Positions 25,516 through 34,208 of a DNA stretch of 64,000 nt are shown in pieces. A model generated the notes under the pieces. That model was not told the origin of the DNA. It saw nothing but the letters and a program-made list of their open reading frames with translations, and did not search any database. The position numbers were made by a program, and so were the translations under genes. Position 1 is the first letter of the stretch. Each line of letters starts with the position of its first letter. Origin of the DNA: Neobacillus sp. PS2-9 (GTDB lineage Bacteria; Bacillota; Bacilli; Bacillales; Cytobacillaceae); NCBI RefSeq assembly GCF_030915525.1, contig NZ_CP133269.1:2825001-2889000 (forward strand), written 5' to 3'.

Positions 25516-26952
25516 ATGGAATGGAAACCAGATAGAGAATCTAAAAATCCCATTTATAAACAGCTTGCAGAGTATATTGAACAAGGTATCGCAGATGGCT
25601 CTTTTCCGCCTGATAAACCCTTACCTTCTGAAAGAGGCTTGGCCAAAGAACTTGGTGTCAATAGAAGCACAGTGATTTCTGCCTATGACCTATTGGAATC
25701 AAATGGACTTATTGATCGAAATAGAGGCAGTGGAACGACAATTAGCAAAGATATTTGGGGCATTACCAAGAAACGTATTCCTAGTTGGAACAGGTATATT
25801 GAGGCAGGTCCGTTTTTGCCCAATTTGCCTGTAACACAAAGATTACATAAAGAGACGGCAGAGCAAAATCTAATCAATTTGGCCAGTGGAGAATTATCAC
25901 AAGATCTTTTTCCATTGAGCTCACTTAGAGTGATAACCTCTAACCGATCCTTTATTGGAACCTTGGGGTATGACCATCCTCAAGGAAATCCAATTCTGCG
26001 AGAAACACTTGCGAAACATGTTAAACAGTTTCGCAGCATAGATACGGACCCATCATCGATTTTAATTACCTCAGGGGCACAGCAAGCATTGCATCTAGTT
26101 GTTCAATGTTTGTTAAAACCTGGTGATGCAGTAGCGATTGAAGATCCTTCGTATCATTACAATCTGCCTGTATTCAAATCAGCAGGTATCAAAACCTACT
26201 TTTTAAAAGTGAATAAGGACGGAATTAACCCCCATGACATAACCGATTTATATAAAAAACATAGAATACGGATGATTTTTTTAAATCCGATTTATCAAAA
26301 CCCTACAGGCACTTTAATGTCAGAAAACAATCGAAAAAAGGTGCTTGAGATATCATCAGAATATGGAATTCCAGTTGTGGAGGATGACCCGTATAGTTTA
26401 ACCTCATTTTCAGGGGAAAAGATGCAAACTCTTAAATCATTAGATCGTTATGGAAATGTTTTGTATATTAGTTCTCTAACAAAAATTATTGCTTCAGGTC
26501 TAAGAATTGGTTGGATTATAGGACCAAAAGCAGTGATTGAGAGATTATCTGATGCCAAGCAGCAAGTCGATTTTGGGCATGCAAGCTATTCTCAATGGAT
26601 AGCAAATGATTTTTTAGAATCTAGAGATTTTGAAAACCATCTTAATGACTTAGTTAAGCAATTAGAGAGTCGTAAAGATCAAATAGTTTTCAGCCTTCAG
26701 TCCTTTTTAAAAGAACAGGTTGATTTTCATGTTCCTGAAGGCGGTATCCATTTATGGTGCAGGATAAAAAAAGAATTCAATGAAAATCAATTGCTTGAAG
26801 AATCGATCAAAAGAGGAGTTATTTTTGTACCTGGCTCAACCATGGGCTCTGAGAAAGGATTCGTCCGTTTTACTTTTTCAAGGGAAAAAGAAGATAATAT
26901 TCATGAAGGAATCAAACGGTTTGCTGAAGCTCTTAATGCTGTTACAAACTAA
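25516..26952 (+). CDS. MocR-type regulator: GntR HTH fused to aminotransferase
   Basis: The 478-residue fusion has an N-terminal winged HTH of GntR type (about residues 10-75, NPIYKQLAEYIEQGIADGSF and LPSERGLAKELGVNRSTV). A class I aminotransferase domain follows (about 110-470), with FLNPIYQNPTGTLM and the PLP lysine in SSLTKIIASGLRIGW near residue 325. Such regulators use PLP or an amino-compound adduct as effector; targets are usually adjacent. Nearest neighbours are VOC genes, with no obvious PLP-pathway gene, so the target is not evident. Confidence 0.9.
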   Translation: MEWKPDRESKNPIYKQLAEYIEQGIADGSFPPDKPLPSERGLAKELGVNRSTVISAYDLLESNGLIDRNRGSGTTISKDIWGITKKRIPSWNRYIEAGPFLPNLPVTQRLHKETAEQNLINLASGELSQDLFPLSSLRVITSNRSFIGTLGYDHPQGNPILRETLAKHVKQFRSIDTDPSSILITSGAQQALHLVVQCLLKPGDAVAIEDPSYHYNLPVFKSAGIKTYFLKVNKDGINPHDITDLYKKHRIRMIFLNPIYQNPTGTLMSENNRKKVLEISSEYGIPVVEDDPYSLTSFSGEKMQTLKSLDRYGNVLYISSLTKIIASGLRIGWIIGPKAVIERLSDAKQQVDFGHASYSQWIANDFLESRDFENHLNDLVKQLESRKDQIVFSLQSFLKEQVDFHVPEGGIHLWCRIKKEFNENQLLEESIKRGVIFVPGSTMGSEKGFVRFTFSREKEDNIHEGIKRFAEALNAVTN

Positions 26953-27072
26953 TTTTCAAAAAAATAAGTAAAAAGACCGTGTTTTTTCGTTACGGTTCGG
27001 TTACCTCTTGCAATACCCGTAAATGCAACCGAATTTGTACCGTGTTTTGTTTAGAGATTGTTAATAAAAATA

Positions 27073-27102
27073 AAATGGCTCAGTTTATTATGCTGAGCCA
27101 TT
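27073..27102 (+). terminator. Terminator after MocR gene
   Basis: AAATGGCTCAG-tttattatg-CTGAGCCATTT is a 10-bp stem 120 bp after the stop codon. The sequence between (26953-27072) includes GTGTTTTTTCGTTACGG and a partial second match near 27040 but no gene. A repeat-A-like GCACCCG sequence follows near 27137. Confidence 0.6.
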
Positions 27103-27205
27103 TCCTATATCTAATTTCATTTTCTTCTTTAAGTTACGCACCCGATCGTATAAGAAGAAATCTTTAAAGTTGGAGATCTAAATTATTTAAAGTCCCAATC
27201 AATAT

Positions 27206-27641
27206 TTATCTGAGTTTCTCCGCCAACTCTAAAATAATTCCCTCTGGACCACGAACGTAGCATAACTTATAACTTTCTTCATATTGCTGTATCTCACTAA
27301 AGATTTCCGTGCCCCTCTTTTTCAATTTTGCAACAATAGTTTCAATATCTTCAACAGCAAAGCAAATATGTCGGATACCCAGCTTATTTGCAAAAGGTTG
27401 CTGAATATCTTTTTCATCTGACGGCGTATAAAATTTGACTAGCACTATCCATGCCTGGCCATCTGGCATCCCCAATCCAACACATGCCGTTTTAACATCA
27501 TTAAGCCCAACTATTCTGTCCAACTTTTCCATCCAATTCCCATTCCGCTTGCACTTCAAGTCCTAAATCAACAAAAAACGCTTTAGCCTCTGAAAGATCA
27601 TTTACGTTTATACTCACATGATCTATACTATTAATCTTCAT
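27206..27641 (-). pseudogene. VOC-family protein, frameshifted
   Basis: From ATG 27641 (AGGAGGTATGAGAT upstream) the frame reads MKINSIDHVSINVNDLSEAK, FFVDLGLEVQAEWELDGK. About position 27525 one base is lost, and the rest of the protein continues in the next frame as LDRIVGLNDVKTACVGLG through LGIRHICFAVEDIETIVAKL to the stop at 27206. The repaired product of about 144 residues is a standard glyoxalase/bleomycin-resistance-fold protein. Confidence 0.8.
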
Positions 27642-27747
27642 ATCTCATACCTCCTATGTTCCTGTTATTTTCAATACCTGTGTTCGTGTAAGGTGTGTTT
27701 GAAATTCTAATTTCGCTTAAAACAGAAAATATCGTTCTTCACCTAAC

Positions 27748-27842
27748 CCCATCTACTTCAATAAGAAAAGCCGCCGAAATAGCAGCCTAATCTTAAACTC
27801 TTGCACCCGTTTAGTTTAGGTACACTCTTTCACAAACTTCTC
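27748..27842 (-). repeat. Dispersed terminator repeat A, diverged full copy
   Basis: CCTAACCCCATCTACTTCAA, TAAGAAAAGCCGCCGAAATAGC, then TCTTAAACTCTTGCACCCGT, TTAGTTTAGGTACACTC and TTTCACAAACTTC. Its right arm ends 4 bp before the DUF3147 stop codon at 27846. Same orientation relative to the minus-strand gene as the other copies. Confidence 0.75.
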
Positions 27843-27845
27843 AAA

Positions 27846-28187
27846 TTAGTTAATAAGATGTTTCACTATGAAGTCTTGAGCAAAATAGAAGATTAGCCAA
27901 CCAGCGATTCCAAGACCTAATGAAGCAAATAAATGAATGGAATATTTCAGTGTTATTCCTATTATTAACAACATAACTACTGTTCCAGGAAGCCCCCAAA
28001 CAACACCCATAGCAAACTTACTTATTTTGTCTATCTGTTCGCCTTGAGTATATAACCATAAGATACTTAAAAGGCTGACAATTGGTAAAGCTGCAATGAT
28101 TCCACCTTGTTGGGGATACCTCCGCGAAAATTCTGTAATAACGCCAATTATAATGGCTGAGATAAGAATTTTAACTATTGCGAACAT
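27846..28187 (-). CDS. DUF3147-family membrane protein
   Basis: The 113-residue protein has four predicted membrane helices (about residues 3-18, 29-48, 58-80 and 86-105) and the loop RRYPQQGGIIAALPIVSLLS between the first two. Layout and length match DUF3147, small Bacillus membrane proteins of unknown role. Its start lies inside the 3' end of the MarR-type regulator gene (17-nt overlap), so the two form an operon and the regulator probably controls it. Confidence 0.8.
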   Translation of the reverse strand: MFAIVKILISAIIIGVITEFSRRYPQQGGIIAALPIVSLLSILWLYTQGEQIDKISKFAMGVVWGLPGTVVMLLIIGITLKYSIHLFASLGLGIAGWLIFYFAQDFIVKHLIN

Positions 28188-28596
28188 CTTTTGCTCTCTC
28201 CTTTAGTAATGTAAATGCCTCTAAGATAAGTTTCCTTTCTTCATCGCTCATTTGTTCGAATAGAATTTGTTTTAGTTTTTCTTCATCTAAACTTGAATGA
28301 CGATGTAGTACATTGATTCCTAATTCGGAAAGCCTTAGAATAACCTTTCGCTCATCCTTGCTACTACGAGTTTTAAATACATAATTTTTTTCCAATAAGC
28401 GTTTAATATGCTCTGAAGCTGTGTTATGAGACACCTGAATCGCATTAGCAATTTCTTTTATTCCTACTTCGTCCTCTTTTTCAATAACTTGTAGAATACG
28501 AATACCTTGATGAGTAATTTTTTCTTGGTGGTTATAACGTAACTGATAGTAAATGTCCGTCCAAAGATGATTTAAAAGTATGATTTCCTTATCCAT
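28171..28596 (-). CDS. MarR-family transcriptional regulator
   Basis: The 141-residue winged-helix protein contains GIKEIANAIQVSHNTASEHI (about residues 53-72, recognition helix) and the wing VFKTRSSKDERKVILRLSEL. It is dimeric in this family and usually represses its own operon. Upstream bases 28615-28650 contain ACGATGTAAGGATTG and TCGTATTTTAAGATTATATC, including TTACGATATAAATG-like dyads that might be the operator. It overlaps and leads the DUF3147 gene. Confidence 0.87.
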   Translation of the reverse strand: MDKEIILLNHLWTDIYYQLRYNHQEKITHQGIRILQVIEKEDEVGIKEIANAIQVSHNTASEHIKRLLEKNYVFKTRSSKDERKVILRLSELGINVLHRHSSLDEEKLKQILFEQMSDEERKLILEAFTLLKERAKDVRNS

Positions 28597-28748
28597 ATTA
28601 CCAATCCTTACATCGTATTTTAAGATTATATCTTATATTACGATATAAATGAATATAAAGCAACTCTTCTTCCCTGCCCCGTTAGTAGAACAACAAAAAA
28701 AGCTCTACTCCTTTTGAAGTAGAGCACCGTTGCTTAATAAAATTATAA

Positions 28749-28961
28749 CTATTTGCCTTTTAAGAAAAACAATTCAAAGACAAAAGCAATTAAGCATAAA
28801 CCCATTAATGAATCAATTATTCTTTCAACCAAAATTGAATCAAAGTTTAAAGTACGCATCATAATTTCAGCAAAAAATAGGAGAAACAAAAACAACCGTA
28901 ACACTTTCTGCTTTCTAGAAAGATTAGAAACTGGCTCAAAAAAAGTAGTTAACTTCATCAA
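28749..28961 (-). CDS. 70-residue membrane peptide
   Basis: MMKLTTFFEPVSNLSRKQKV is followed by a hydrophobic helix LRLFLFLLFFAEIMM, a loop NFDSILVERII and a second helix SLMGLCLIAFVFELFFL. Two membrane passes with lysines at the end. It lies between a hairpin (GCTCTACT...AGTAGAGC, about 28703-28727) and an unassigned 150-bp leader. No family recognised. Confidence 0.55.
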   Translation of the reverse strand: MMKLTTFFEPVSNLSRKQKVLRLFLFLLFFAEIMMRTLNFDSILVERIIDSLMGLCLIAFVFELFFLKGK

Positions 28962-29109
28962 ATTGCTCCAAAATCACTCTGTTTTTATTATTTAAACAAA
29001 AAAATTTCCAATATTAAACATACTAAAATAATTCCCAAACAACTAATATTGAACTCGATATAAATTCCTATTTTTCTATATTCGATTTTGCATTCTTAAA
29101 GTCCTCCTA

Positions 29110-29157
29110 TTGAACTAACCTGCTTCGTTTGCTTTAGTACAATTTTTAACAAACTTT
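29110..29157 (-). repeat. Repeat A, short (solo) form
   Basis: TTGAACTAACCTGCTTCGTT passes directly into TGCTTTAGTACAATTTTTAA and CAAACTTT without the hairpin. It is followed within 10 bp by repeat B. Confidence 0.65.
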
Positions 29158-29165
29158 ATTTCATC

Positions 29166-29270
29166 GGGCTTTACATCAATAAAAATGAGTGTCAAATTCA
29201 TATACAATTTGGCACTCATTATTATTTACATTTTTATGTTTGCGATAGCTAACGGAACCCGTTACTTTTA
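29166..29270. repeat. Dispersed hairpin repeat B, copy 2
   Basis: GGCTTTACATCAATAAAA, then stem AATGAGTGTCAAATT-catatac-AATTTGGCACTCATT, then ATTTACATTTTTATGTTTGC and GATAGCTAACGGAACCCGTT. It matches copy 1 at 12988-13090; stem bases co-vary. It ends just after the 3' end of the minus-strand yfmQ gene (29280) and could terminate its transcript. Confidence 0.75.
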
Positions 29271-29279
29271 CGGTCTTCT

Positions 29280-29729
29280 TTAAACTGCATCACTCGCTAT
29301 TGAAAAAGAACATTTTTGGAGGCTGTCTGAAGATAAACTATATGCCGCCACTTTCTTCTTGTACTGTTTCACTACATCCACATGATCTTCGTAACGGAAC
29401 ACAAACAACCTAATGGCATGTTTACCTTTCTGCGAATCAATGACTATTGGAGGTCCACTGTTCTCGGGATGTAAATAAAACTCCTCTGTTCCTGGGTATA
29501 TATACTTCTTATCTAAGAAAACAGCTTCATTAAAATCATTAATAATCTGTTTCTTTTCTTCCCCTTCTATCAGGTTTCCGTCAAGGGTTACCGTTACCTC
29601 CTGATCAATCAGTTTAGAATGCACATCAAATTTTTTGATAATCCATTCCACTGTACCAGTTGGCAAACAGGTCATTAAGATTTTAAGCAAGCTTATTACA
29701 ATGATTGAACTTATAGTCCACATCATCAT
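29280..29729 (-). CDS. yfmQ: YfmQ-family protein
   Basis: The 149-residue protein has an N-terminal membrane helix (about residues 2-22) followed by CLPTGTVEWIIKKFDVHSKL, the stretch NDFNEAVFLDKKYIYPGTEE, YLHPENSGPPIVIDSQKGKH and EDHVDVVKQYKKKVAAYSLS. I recognise the same order and wording in B. subtilis YfmQ, a protein of unknown function. Single gene; repeat B lies directly downstream. Confidence 0.85.
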   Translation of the reverse strand: MMMWTISSIIVISLLKILMTCLPTGTVEWIIKKFDVHSKLIDQEVTVTLDGNLIEGEEKKQIINDFNEAVFLDKKYIYPGTEEFYLHPENSGPPIVIDSQKGKHAIRLFVFRYEDHVDVVKQYKKKVAAYSLSSDSLQKCSFSIASDAV

Positions 29730-29794
29730 TCATCATCTCCGTTATCATCATAGCTGTAAAAAAGTCGGCACTGACCAATGACGACGAGTACCTA

Positions 29795-29986
29795 CTAATT
29801 TAGCCAAATATAAATTCCAAGTGAAGTTAACGCTATAAAAATAATAACTACGTATATTAGTGTTAAATTTGTTGTATTTCTTTTCGTAGAACTACTATAG
29901 TTTTCATCCGGCTTTTTCGTTAACAACAAGGTGGAAACCACAGAAATAATTAAGATCAAAATAACCAACCCAAACATGATATTCAT
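29795..29986 (-). CDS. 63-residue two-helix membrane peptide
   Basis: MNIMFGLVILILIISVVSTL is a membrane helix, LLTKKPDENYSSSTKRNT a polar loop, and TLIYVVIIFIALTSLGIYIW a second helix. GAGGTGTAGT precedes the ATG. It lies upstream of yfmQ on the same strand with 65 bp between, so cotranscription is possible. No family recognised. Confidence 0.6.
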   Translation of the reverse strand: MNIMFGLVILILIISVVSTLLLTKKPDENYSSSTKRNTTNLTLIYVVIIFIALTSLGIYIWLN

Positions 29987-30045
29987 ACTACACCTCTTGC
30001 ATTCTTATTGTCTATTAATTAACTTAATAATAACCTACCTTTATA

Positions 30046-30090
30046 GATTATTAACCATCCAATTCATCTAAAAATAGACCATCCACTTTT
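30046..30090. repeat. Dispersed 45-bp repeat G, copy 1
   Basis: GATTATTAACCATCCAATTC followed by ATCTAAAAATAGACCATCCACTT matches 32104-32150 at about 38 of 44 positions. It lies just after the 3' end of the aldo-keto reductase gene. It contains two direct ACCATCCA motifs. Confidence 0.6.
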
Positions 30091-30097
30091 TAATCCA

Positions 30098-31087
30098 TTA
30101 AATGAACCACTTTTTTCGTGGTTTAGCGTAGTATTCACCTGAGACTAATTCTGAAGGAACTGCTTCTTCTATACGTGAAAGGTCGTTAAAACTTAACTTC
30201 AGGTTCACTGCACCTAGTGACTCAGAAAGTTGTGACCTCCTTCTCGCACCAATTAATGGGATCACATCATCCCCCTGTGATAAAGCCCATGCAATGGCCA
30301 TCTGGGCAACAGTTGCCTGCTTTTCTTCTGCAATTTTACGCAATTCCTCTACAAGGGCTAAGTTCCTTTCAATATTCCCCCTGGTAAACCGCGGTGCTTT
30401 ACCACGTACATCTTCGGAACTTACTACACGCTCTTTTGACCAATTACCACTTAGCAGCCCTCTTGAAAGTACACCATAAGCCGAAAGGGAAATGCCTAAT
30501 TCCCGTAATGTAGGAAGAATCTTTAATTCAATTCCTCTATTAAAAAGAGAATATTCTATTTGCAACCAACTTATCGGATGGACAGCATGAGCCCGTCGAA
30601 TGGTATCCACCCCTACTTCTGAAAGGCCAATGTGTCGAACATATCCCTCCTTTACCAAATCAGAAATAGCACCAACAGTTTCCTCTATAGGTATAGTAGG
30701 ATTTACACGAGCAGGCTGATAAAGATCAATATACTCTACACCTAGGCGCAACAGACTATCCTTAAGAAAATTTTTCACTGTACTTGGTCGGTGATCAACT
30801 TCCTCATAATTTTTTTCAGGCGAGTGAAACTTTCCATCAAATTTTACTGCAATGAAAGCATTGTCTCTTTGTGTTCCTTGTAAAGCTTCCCGTAAAAGTA
30901 ATTCATTATGGCCATCACCATAAAGGTCGCCGGTATCAAAAAGTGTAATGCCTACCTCAAGTGCCTCGTGAATGGTAGCCATACTTTCGCCCCGTTCCGC
31001 CTTGCCATAAAGCCACGACATCCCCATACAACCGAGACCAATCTCAGAAACCAATGGACCATTAAAACCAATCGATCTTTTTTTCAT
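30098..31087 (-). CDS. Aldo/keto reductase
   Basis: The 329-residue TIM-barrel oxidoreductase has LGCMGMSWLYGK near the N-terminus, the catalytic Asp and Tyr in FDTGDLYGDG (about residues 50-60) and the Lys in FIAVKFDG. The usual tetrad histidine position (LYYQHR in most relatives) reads LYQPARVNP, so the His is replaced by Ala; a subset of relatives shares this. It reduces carbonyls with NADPH. ATG 31087 is preferred (AGGAGGATATGATA upstream) to the in-frame ATG two codons earlier. Confidence 0.87.
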   Translation of the reverse strand: MKKRSIGFNGPLVSEIGLGCMGMSWLYGKAERGESMATIHEALEVGITLFDTGDLYGDGHNELLLREALQGTQRDNAFIAVKFDGKFHSPEKNYEEVDHRPSTVKNFLKDSLLRLGVEYIDLYQPARVNPTIPIEETVGAISDLVKEGYVRHIGLSEVGVDTIRRAHAVHPISWLQIEYSLFNRGIELKILPTLRELGISLSAYGVLSRGLLSGNWSKERVVSSEDVRGKAPRFTRGNIERNLALVEELRKIAEEKQATVAQMAIAWALSQGDDVIPLIGARRRSQLSESLGAVNLKLSFNDLSRIEEAVPSELVSGEYYAKPRKKWFI

Positions 31088-31093
31088 TATCAT

Positions 31094-31428
31094 ATCCTCC
31101 TTCTATTTGTGGTGCCAAATGAAATATGTTCCCCCTCTAATTTCATTCTAAAAATAAGGGCAAGAACAACAAAGGACTAACCTATAAGATTAGTCCTTGA
31201 GAAAATTTAGATTAAGTTTTTTGATATATCTTGCAAGTAACTCCCGGCCAGGCCAGAAATTTGGAGTCAAACAAATGAATTAATACTCAATTAAGTATAT
31301 TATCTCATATTTTGATTTCTTAATCCATCATTTCCCACTTTTAATAAAATCTGTTTTCGCAAAGATTGTTGTTATTCATACTTATGTTACCAATAAAATT
31401 CTCATATTAAAAAATTAAACCCCTTACT
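31094..31428. other. Gene-free stretch with one hairpin
   Basis: No gene is seen. A hairpin AAGGACTAA-cctataag-ATTAGTCCTT lies at 31172-31198, upstream of the aldo-keto reductase; it may belong to a leader or terminate an unseen transcript. The rest is AT-rich without a recognisable motif. Confidence 0.5.
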
Positions 31429-31827
31429 TCAATCTACTTTTTTCTTTTTCAATTTCCTTGCTGATTCTTTCTTTAACTCTTCAGCAACGCTAAATTTTAC
31501 GATTTCACTTATTAATTCATATGGTAGTGGCTGATCTAAAGGAAATTGTACCGCTCCTTTTGAACTTTTATAATCAGAAATTTTATGTTTAAAAGCCTCG
31601 ATTCCTCTTGAAGTTGGATAAAAGCCAATATGATTTTTATAGGCAGCGAAATGTACTAGATTTCTATGTAAAACAAAAGTTGGCATTTGATAGCTTATCT
31701 TTTCTTTTGCATCTGGTGCAGACTCCTTTATCACCTTTCTTAAGGCTTGCAGTTTTTCCTGAAGCTCAAGAGGAAATTGTAATATGTATTCGTCAATTGA
31801 ATTAAACTTCTTTTTGATTTCTTCCAT
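31429..31827 (-). CDS. DUF1801 frataxin-like iron chaperone
   Basis: The 132-residue protein contains [40 protein letters not shown] (about residues 45-64), [20 protein letters not shown] and [16 protein letters not shown], as in B. subtilis YdhG, a frataxin-like protein that delivers iron. It has a lysine-rich tail. ATG 31827 follows AAAGGAG at good spacing. The 3' remnant of an AHSA1-type gene overlaps its start in another frame. Confidence 0.82.
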   Translation of the reverse strand: MEEIKKKFNSIDEYILQFPLELQEKLQALRKVIKESAPDAKEKISYQMPTFVLHRNLVHFAAYKNHIGFYPTSRGIEAFKHKISDYKSSKGAVQFPLDQPLPYELISEIVKFSVAEELKKESARKLKKKKVD

Positions 31828-31957
31828 GATTTCTCCTTTCAAAATCATTCATCATTTTCTTATCAAGATGCTCAAGCACAAACTGCCAAGCTTTTTCGTG
31901 TTGATTCTTAGATTCCTCATCTGGAAATCCATTATGAGAAAGAACTAATAGGGTTCA
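31802..31957 (-). pseudogene. AHSA1/SRPBCC-domain protein, C-terminal remnant
   Basis: The frame [20 protein letters not shown] followed by [16 protein letters not shown] is the typical C-terminal helix of AHSA1/SRPBCC proteins. Its N-terminal 100 or so residues are missing. The sequence now begins just after an AAAGGAGG ribosome site and an ATG in a different frame, so an internal deletion joined the leader to the tail. The remnant overlaps the start of the DUF1801 gene; AHSA1 and DUF1801 genes are often neighbours. Confidence 0.65.
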
Positions 31958-32103
31958 TAAAAGAAACCTCCTTTTTCAACAAAATAGTTTCCTCATTCCC
32001 CAAACAGTATTTTTTTCAGTTTCCTCCTCCAGCTTCTATAAGATAATTCGCCATTGTATATGAATTCCCTTCCTTCAGTGGATACAGAAGCAGGACTTCT
32101 TAT

Positions 32104-32150
32104 TGATAATTAACCATCCAATTCAACTAAAAAACGACCATCCACTTGAT
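32104..32150. repeat. Dispersed 45-bp repeat G, copy 2
   Basis: GATAATTAACCATCCAATTC followed by AACTAAAAAACGACCATCCACTT. Close match to 30046-30090, with the second copy extended by TGATGGATTCATC. It lies in a 277-bp intergenic region upstream of the plus-strand membrane genes. Confidence 0.6.
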
Positions 32151-32234
32151 GGATTCATCAATAAGATCGTAAAGGATAATTCTTAATAGATTAGGAAATA
32201 ATCATGTTATAATCCTTTGGTTAAGGAGCCACGT

Positions 32235-32705
32235 ATGTTTTTATTTATTAAAATTCTTATATGTACTATCCTAATGTTATTTTGGCTTAGAGCTTGTAAA
32301 AAGGACTTAATTCAAACTCTAGGTAACTTTTTTTTCATCCTTTTTATTGTTACTTTATTTTATGATATTTTCGCACTTAATCAAAAAATAATTACATTTA
32401 CGGATTCGTCGGGAAATCTTATACATAAAATTATTGATCGAAGTTTTCTTTTACCCTTATCATTATTTTTTTCACAGAAGATTTATCGGACAGTTTTCTT
32501 GAAAATGTTGTTATCAATTGGTTGGATATTTCTCTGTTATTATCTTGAAACCGTAAATGAACAGTTTAATATAGTAAAGCTAAATAATTGGACTCTTTAT
32601 AAAGCAGTATATATGGGGGGCTCCATTATTATTTTGTCCCTTATCATGTCATATTCATTTGATAAGCTAATAAGGAGTAGTTTAAACAATGCCCCTACCA
32701 AATAA
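32235..32705 (+). CDS. CBO0543-like membrane protein
   Basis: The 156-residue protein has five predicted membrane helices. The C-terminal third has ETVNEQFNIVKLNNWTLYKA, the Glu...Asn-Trp layout I associate with CBO0543-type proteins. ATG 32235 is preferred because AAGGAG lies 7 nt upstream; a TTG six codons earlier has no ribosome site. Its 3' end overlaps the next gene by 17 nt, so the two are cotranscribed and may form a heteromeric pair. Function unknown. Confidence 0.65.
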   Translation: MFLFIKILICTILMLFWLRACKKDLIQTLGNFFFILFIVTLFYDIFALNQKIITFTDSSGNLIHKIIDRSFLLPLSLFFSQKIYRTVFLKMLLSIGWIFLCYYLETVNEQFNIVKLNNWTLYKAVYMGGSIIILSLIMSYSFDKLIRSSLNNAPTK

Positions 32706-33237
32706 ATTTGATGAAAATGAAATTTTTATACTCATCCTTTGTGTTCTTTATTCCTTTGTCTTTGTAACATTACTTCATAAACGATTTACTTATTCAACCA
32801 GCATTATATTATTTTTGTTTAATATTTCAATTGGAATAACCGTTGATCATTTCCTTGCAGGCCCTCCACTTGATTTATATGATGTCATGGATACAAAGGA
32901 ATTCGAGTTATTCGATTTATTTCTATATATATTTATCTATGGACCTGCCACCTATACCTTTATTTACATTTACGACAAGTGGGGGTACCTAAATTCAAAT
33001 TCAAAAAAGTACTTATATCTATTATTCATAGCTATCCTAAATACGGTTTTTGAATACGTAGCAGTTCTGTTTAACGTTTATGAATATAATGGATGGAAAG
33101 TATATTACTCCATTCCAGTATATTTGTTAGTTTATTGCACCAATATTTACCTACTAAAATTACTGAAGAATACTGAAAGTAAAAAAGAATGTCTCGATGG
33201 ATCTTCGTCGCATGCGAATTTGGGGAATGTAGACTAA
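32689..33237 (+). CDS. CBO0543-like membrane protein, second of pair
   Basis: The 182-residue protein has five predicted membrane helices and a short polar tail (SKKECLDGSSSHANLGNVD). It carries FEYVAVLFNVYEYNGWKVYY and a final SIPVYLLVYCTNIYL helix, the same E...W..YY..P ending seen in the genes at 34.9 and 55.3 kb. AAGGAG lies 12 nt before ATG. It overlaps the preceding gene and is followed by a bidirectional terminator. Confidence 0.7.
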   Translation: MPLPNKFDENEIFILILCVLYSFVFVTLLHKRFTYSTSIILFLFNISIGITVDHFLAGPPLDLYDVMDTKEFELFDLFLYIFIYGPATYTFIYIYDKWGYLNSNSKKYLYLLFIAILNTVFEYVAVLFNVYEYNGWKVYYSIPVYLLVYCTNIYLLKLLKNTESKKECLDGSSSHANLGNVD

Positions 33238-33249
33238 AAGCTTTACAAA

Positions 33250-33283
33250 AAAACAGCTCAAGGAAGTTACTTGAGCTGTTTTT
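33250..33283. terminator. Bidirectional terminator
   Basis: AAACAGCTCAAG-gaagtta-CTTGAGCTGTTT is a perfect 12-bp stem flanked by A-run and T-run, between convergent genes ending at 33237 and 33299. Confidence 0.9.
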
Positions 33284-33298
33284 ACTATTTTACATATT

Positions 33299-34168
33299 CT
33301 ATTCTTTGGTGATTCCACTAAAAATCTGATTCAATGCCTCGTTGATTGGTGTGACAGGACGACCGAGAAGTTTTTCGAAATCGTTACTTTCAATCTCCAA
33401 TGCACCATCCCGAATTCCACTCTGGATGTCTACCAGAAACGGAATGATAAATTCTGGTACACCAGCACCTTTCATGATGTCTGTATATGTTGCGTCATCT
33501 ACATGCTGTACCGCTACTTCTTTACCTAATACTGTTGCAAGTGCAGAAACTAGTTCATCTTGAGATAGTAGTTTACCAGAAAGCTCATAGATTGTATTTT
33601 CATGTCCATTACCAGCCAAAACAGCTGCCGCTGCCTCAGCATAATCTTGTTGTAATGCCCAACCTACTTTTCCTGCACCCGCAGAAGTGACCCAAGGAGC
33701 TCCTGCCAATACACCTTGAATACCACTAACTTCATTTTCCAAATACCAATTGTTACGTAAAAATGAGTAAGGAATACCTGTTTTCAAAATGGCTTCTTCA
33801 GTAGCACGATGTGGTGGTGCAAGGAACATCGTAGTTTCACTTGCATTCGCTAAACTTGTATAAGCAATGAATTTAACTTGAGCACGCTCTGCCGCTTCTA
33901 CTGCAGCAGTATGCTGACGAATTCTAGTTTCGTTGTCCCCATCTGCAGAAATAATCAATAAACGGTCGATACCAGCAAAAGCCGAATCTAAGGTTTCCGG
34001 AAGATCAAAATCTCCTTGTCGAACTTCTACACCTTTAGCTTTAAATCCTTCCGCTTTCTCTGGATTGCGGACACTGACTGCCAGTTGACTCGCAGGCACA
34101 GTTTTCAATAATGCTTCAACAACTTTCGTTCCTAATTTCCCTGTGGCGCCTGTTACTAACATTTTCAT
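33299..34168 (-). CDS. NAD(P)H-binding SDR protein, QorB/YtfG type
   Basis: The 289-residue atypical SDR has an N-terminal Rossmann motif MLVTGATGKLGTKVVEALLK, VRNPEKAEGFKAKGVEVRQG, then FIAYTSLANASETTMFLAPP and PYSFLRNNWYLEN, as in NmrA-like NAD(P)H:quinone oxidoreductase 2 (QorB/YtfG). It probably reduces quinones or electrophilic aldehydes in the cytoplasm. ATG 34168 is preferred over an in-frame TTG five codons upstream. It diverges from an Rrf2 regulator and its promoter is covered by two of that regulator's likely operators. Confidence 0.87.
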   Translation of the reverse strand: MKMLVTGATGKLGTKVVEALLKTVPASQLAVSVRNPEKAEGFKAKGVEVRQGDFDLPETLDSAFAGIDRLLIISADGDNETRIRQHTAAVEAAERAQVKFIAYTSLANASETTMFLAPPHRATEEAILKTGIPYSFLRNNWYLENEVSGIQGVLAGAPWVTSAGAGKVGWALQQDYAEAAAAVLAGNGHENTIYELSGKLLSQDELVSALATVLGKEVAVQHVDDATYTDIMKGAGVPEFIIPFLVDIQSGIRDGALEIESNDFEKLLGRPVTPINEALNQIFSGITKE

Positions 34169-34208
34169 AATATATTCCCCCAAATTATTTTTTAAATTTA
34201 ATTTCGCT

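Noticed and set aside
33342..33690. Plus-strand frames opposite the SDR gene
   Set aside because: They lie fully antisense to a gene with complete family motifs and lack ribosome sites.
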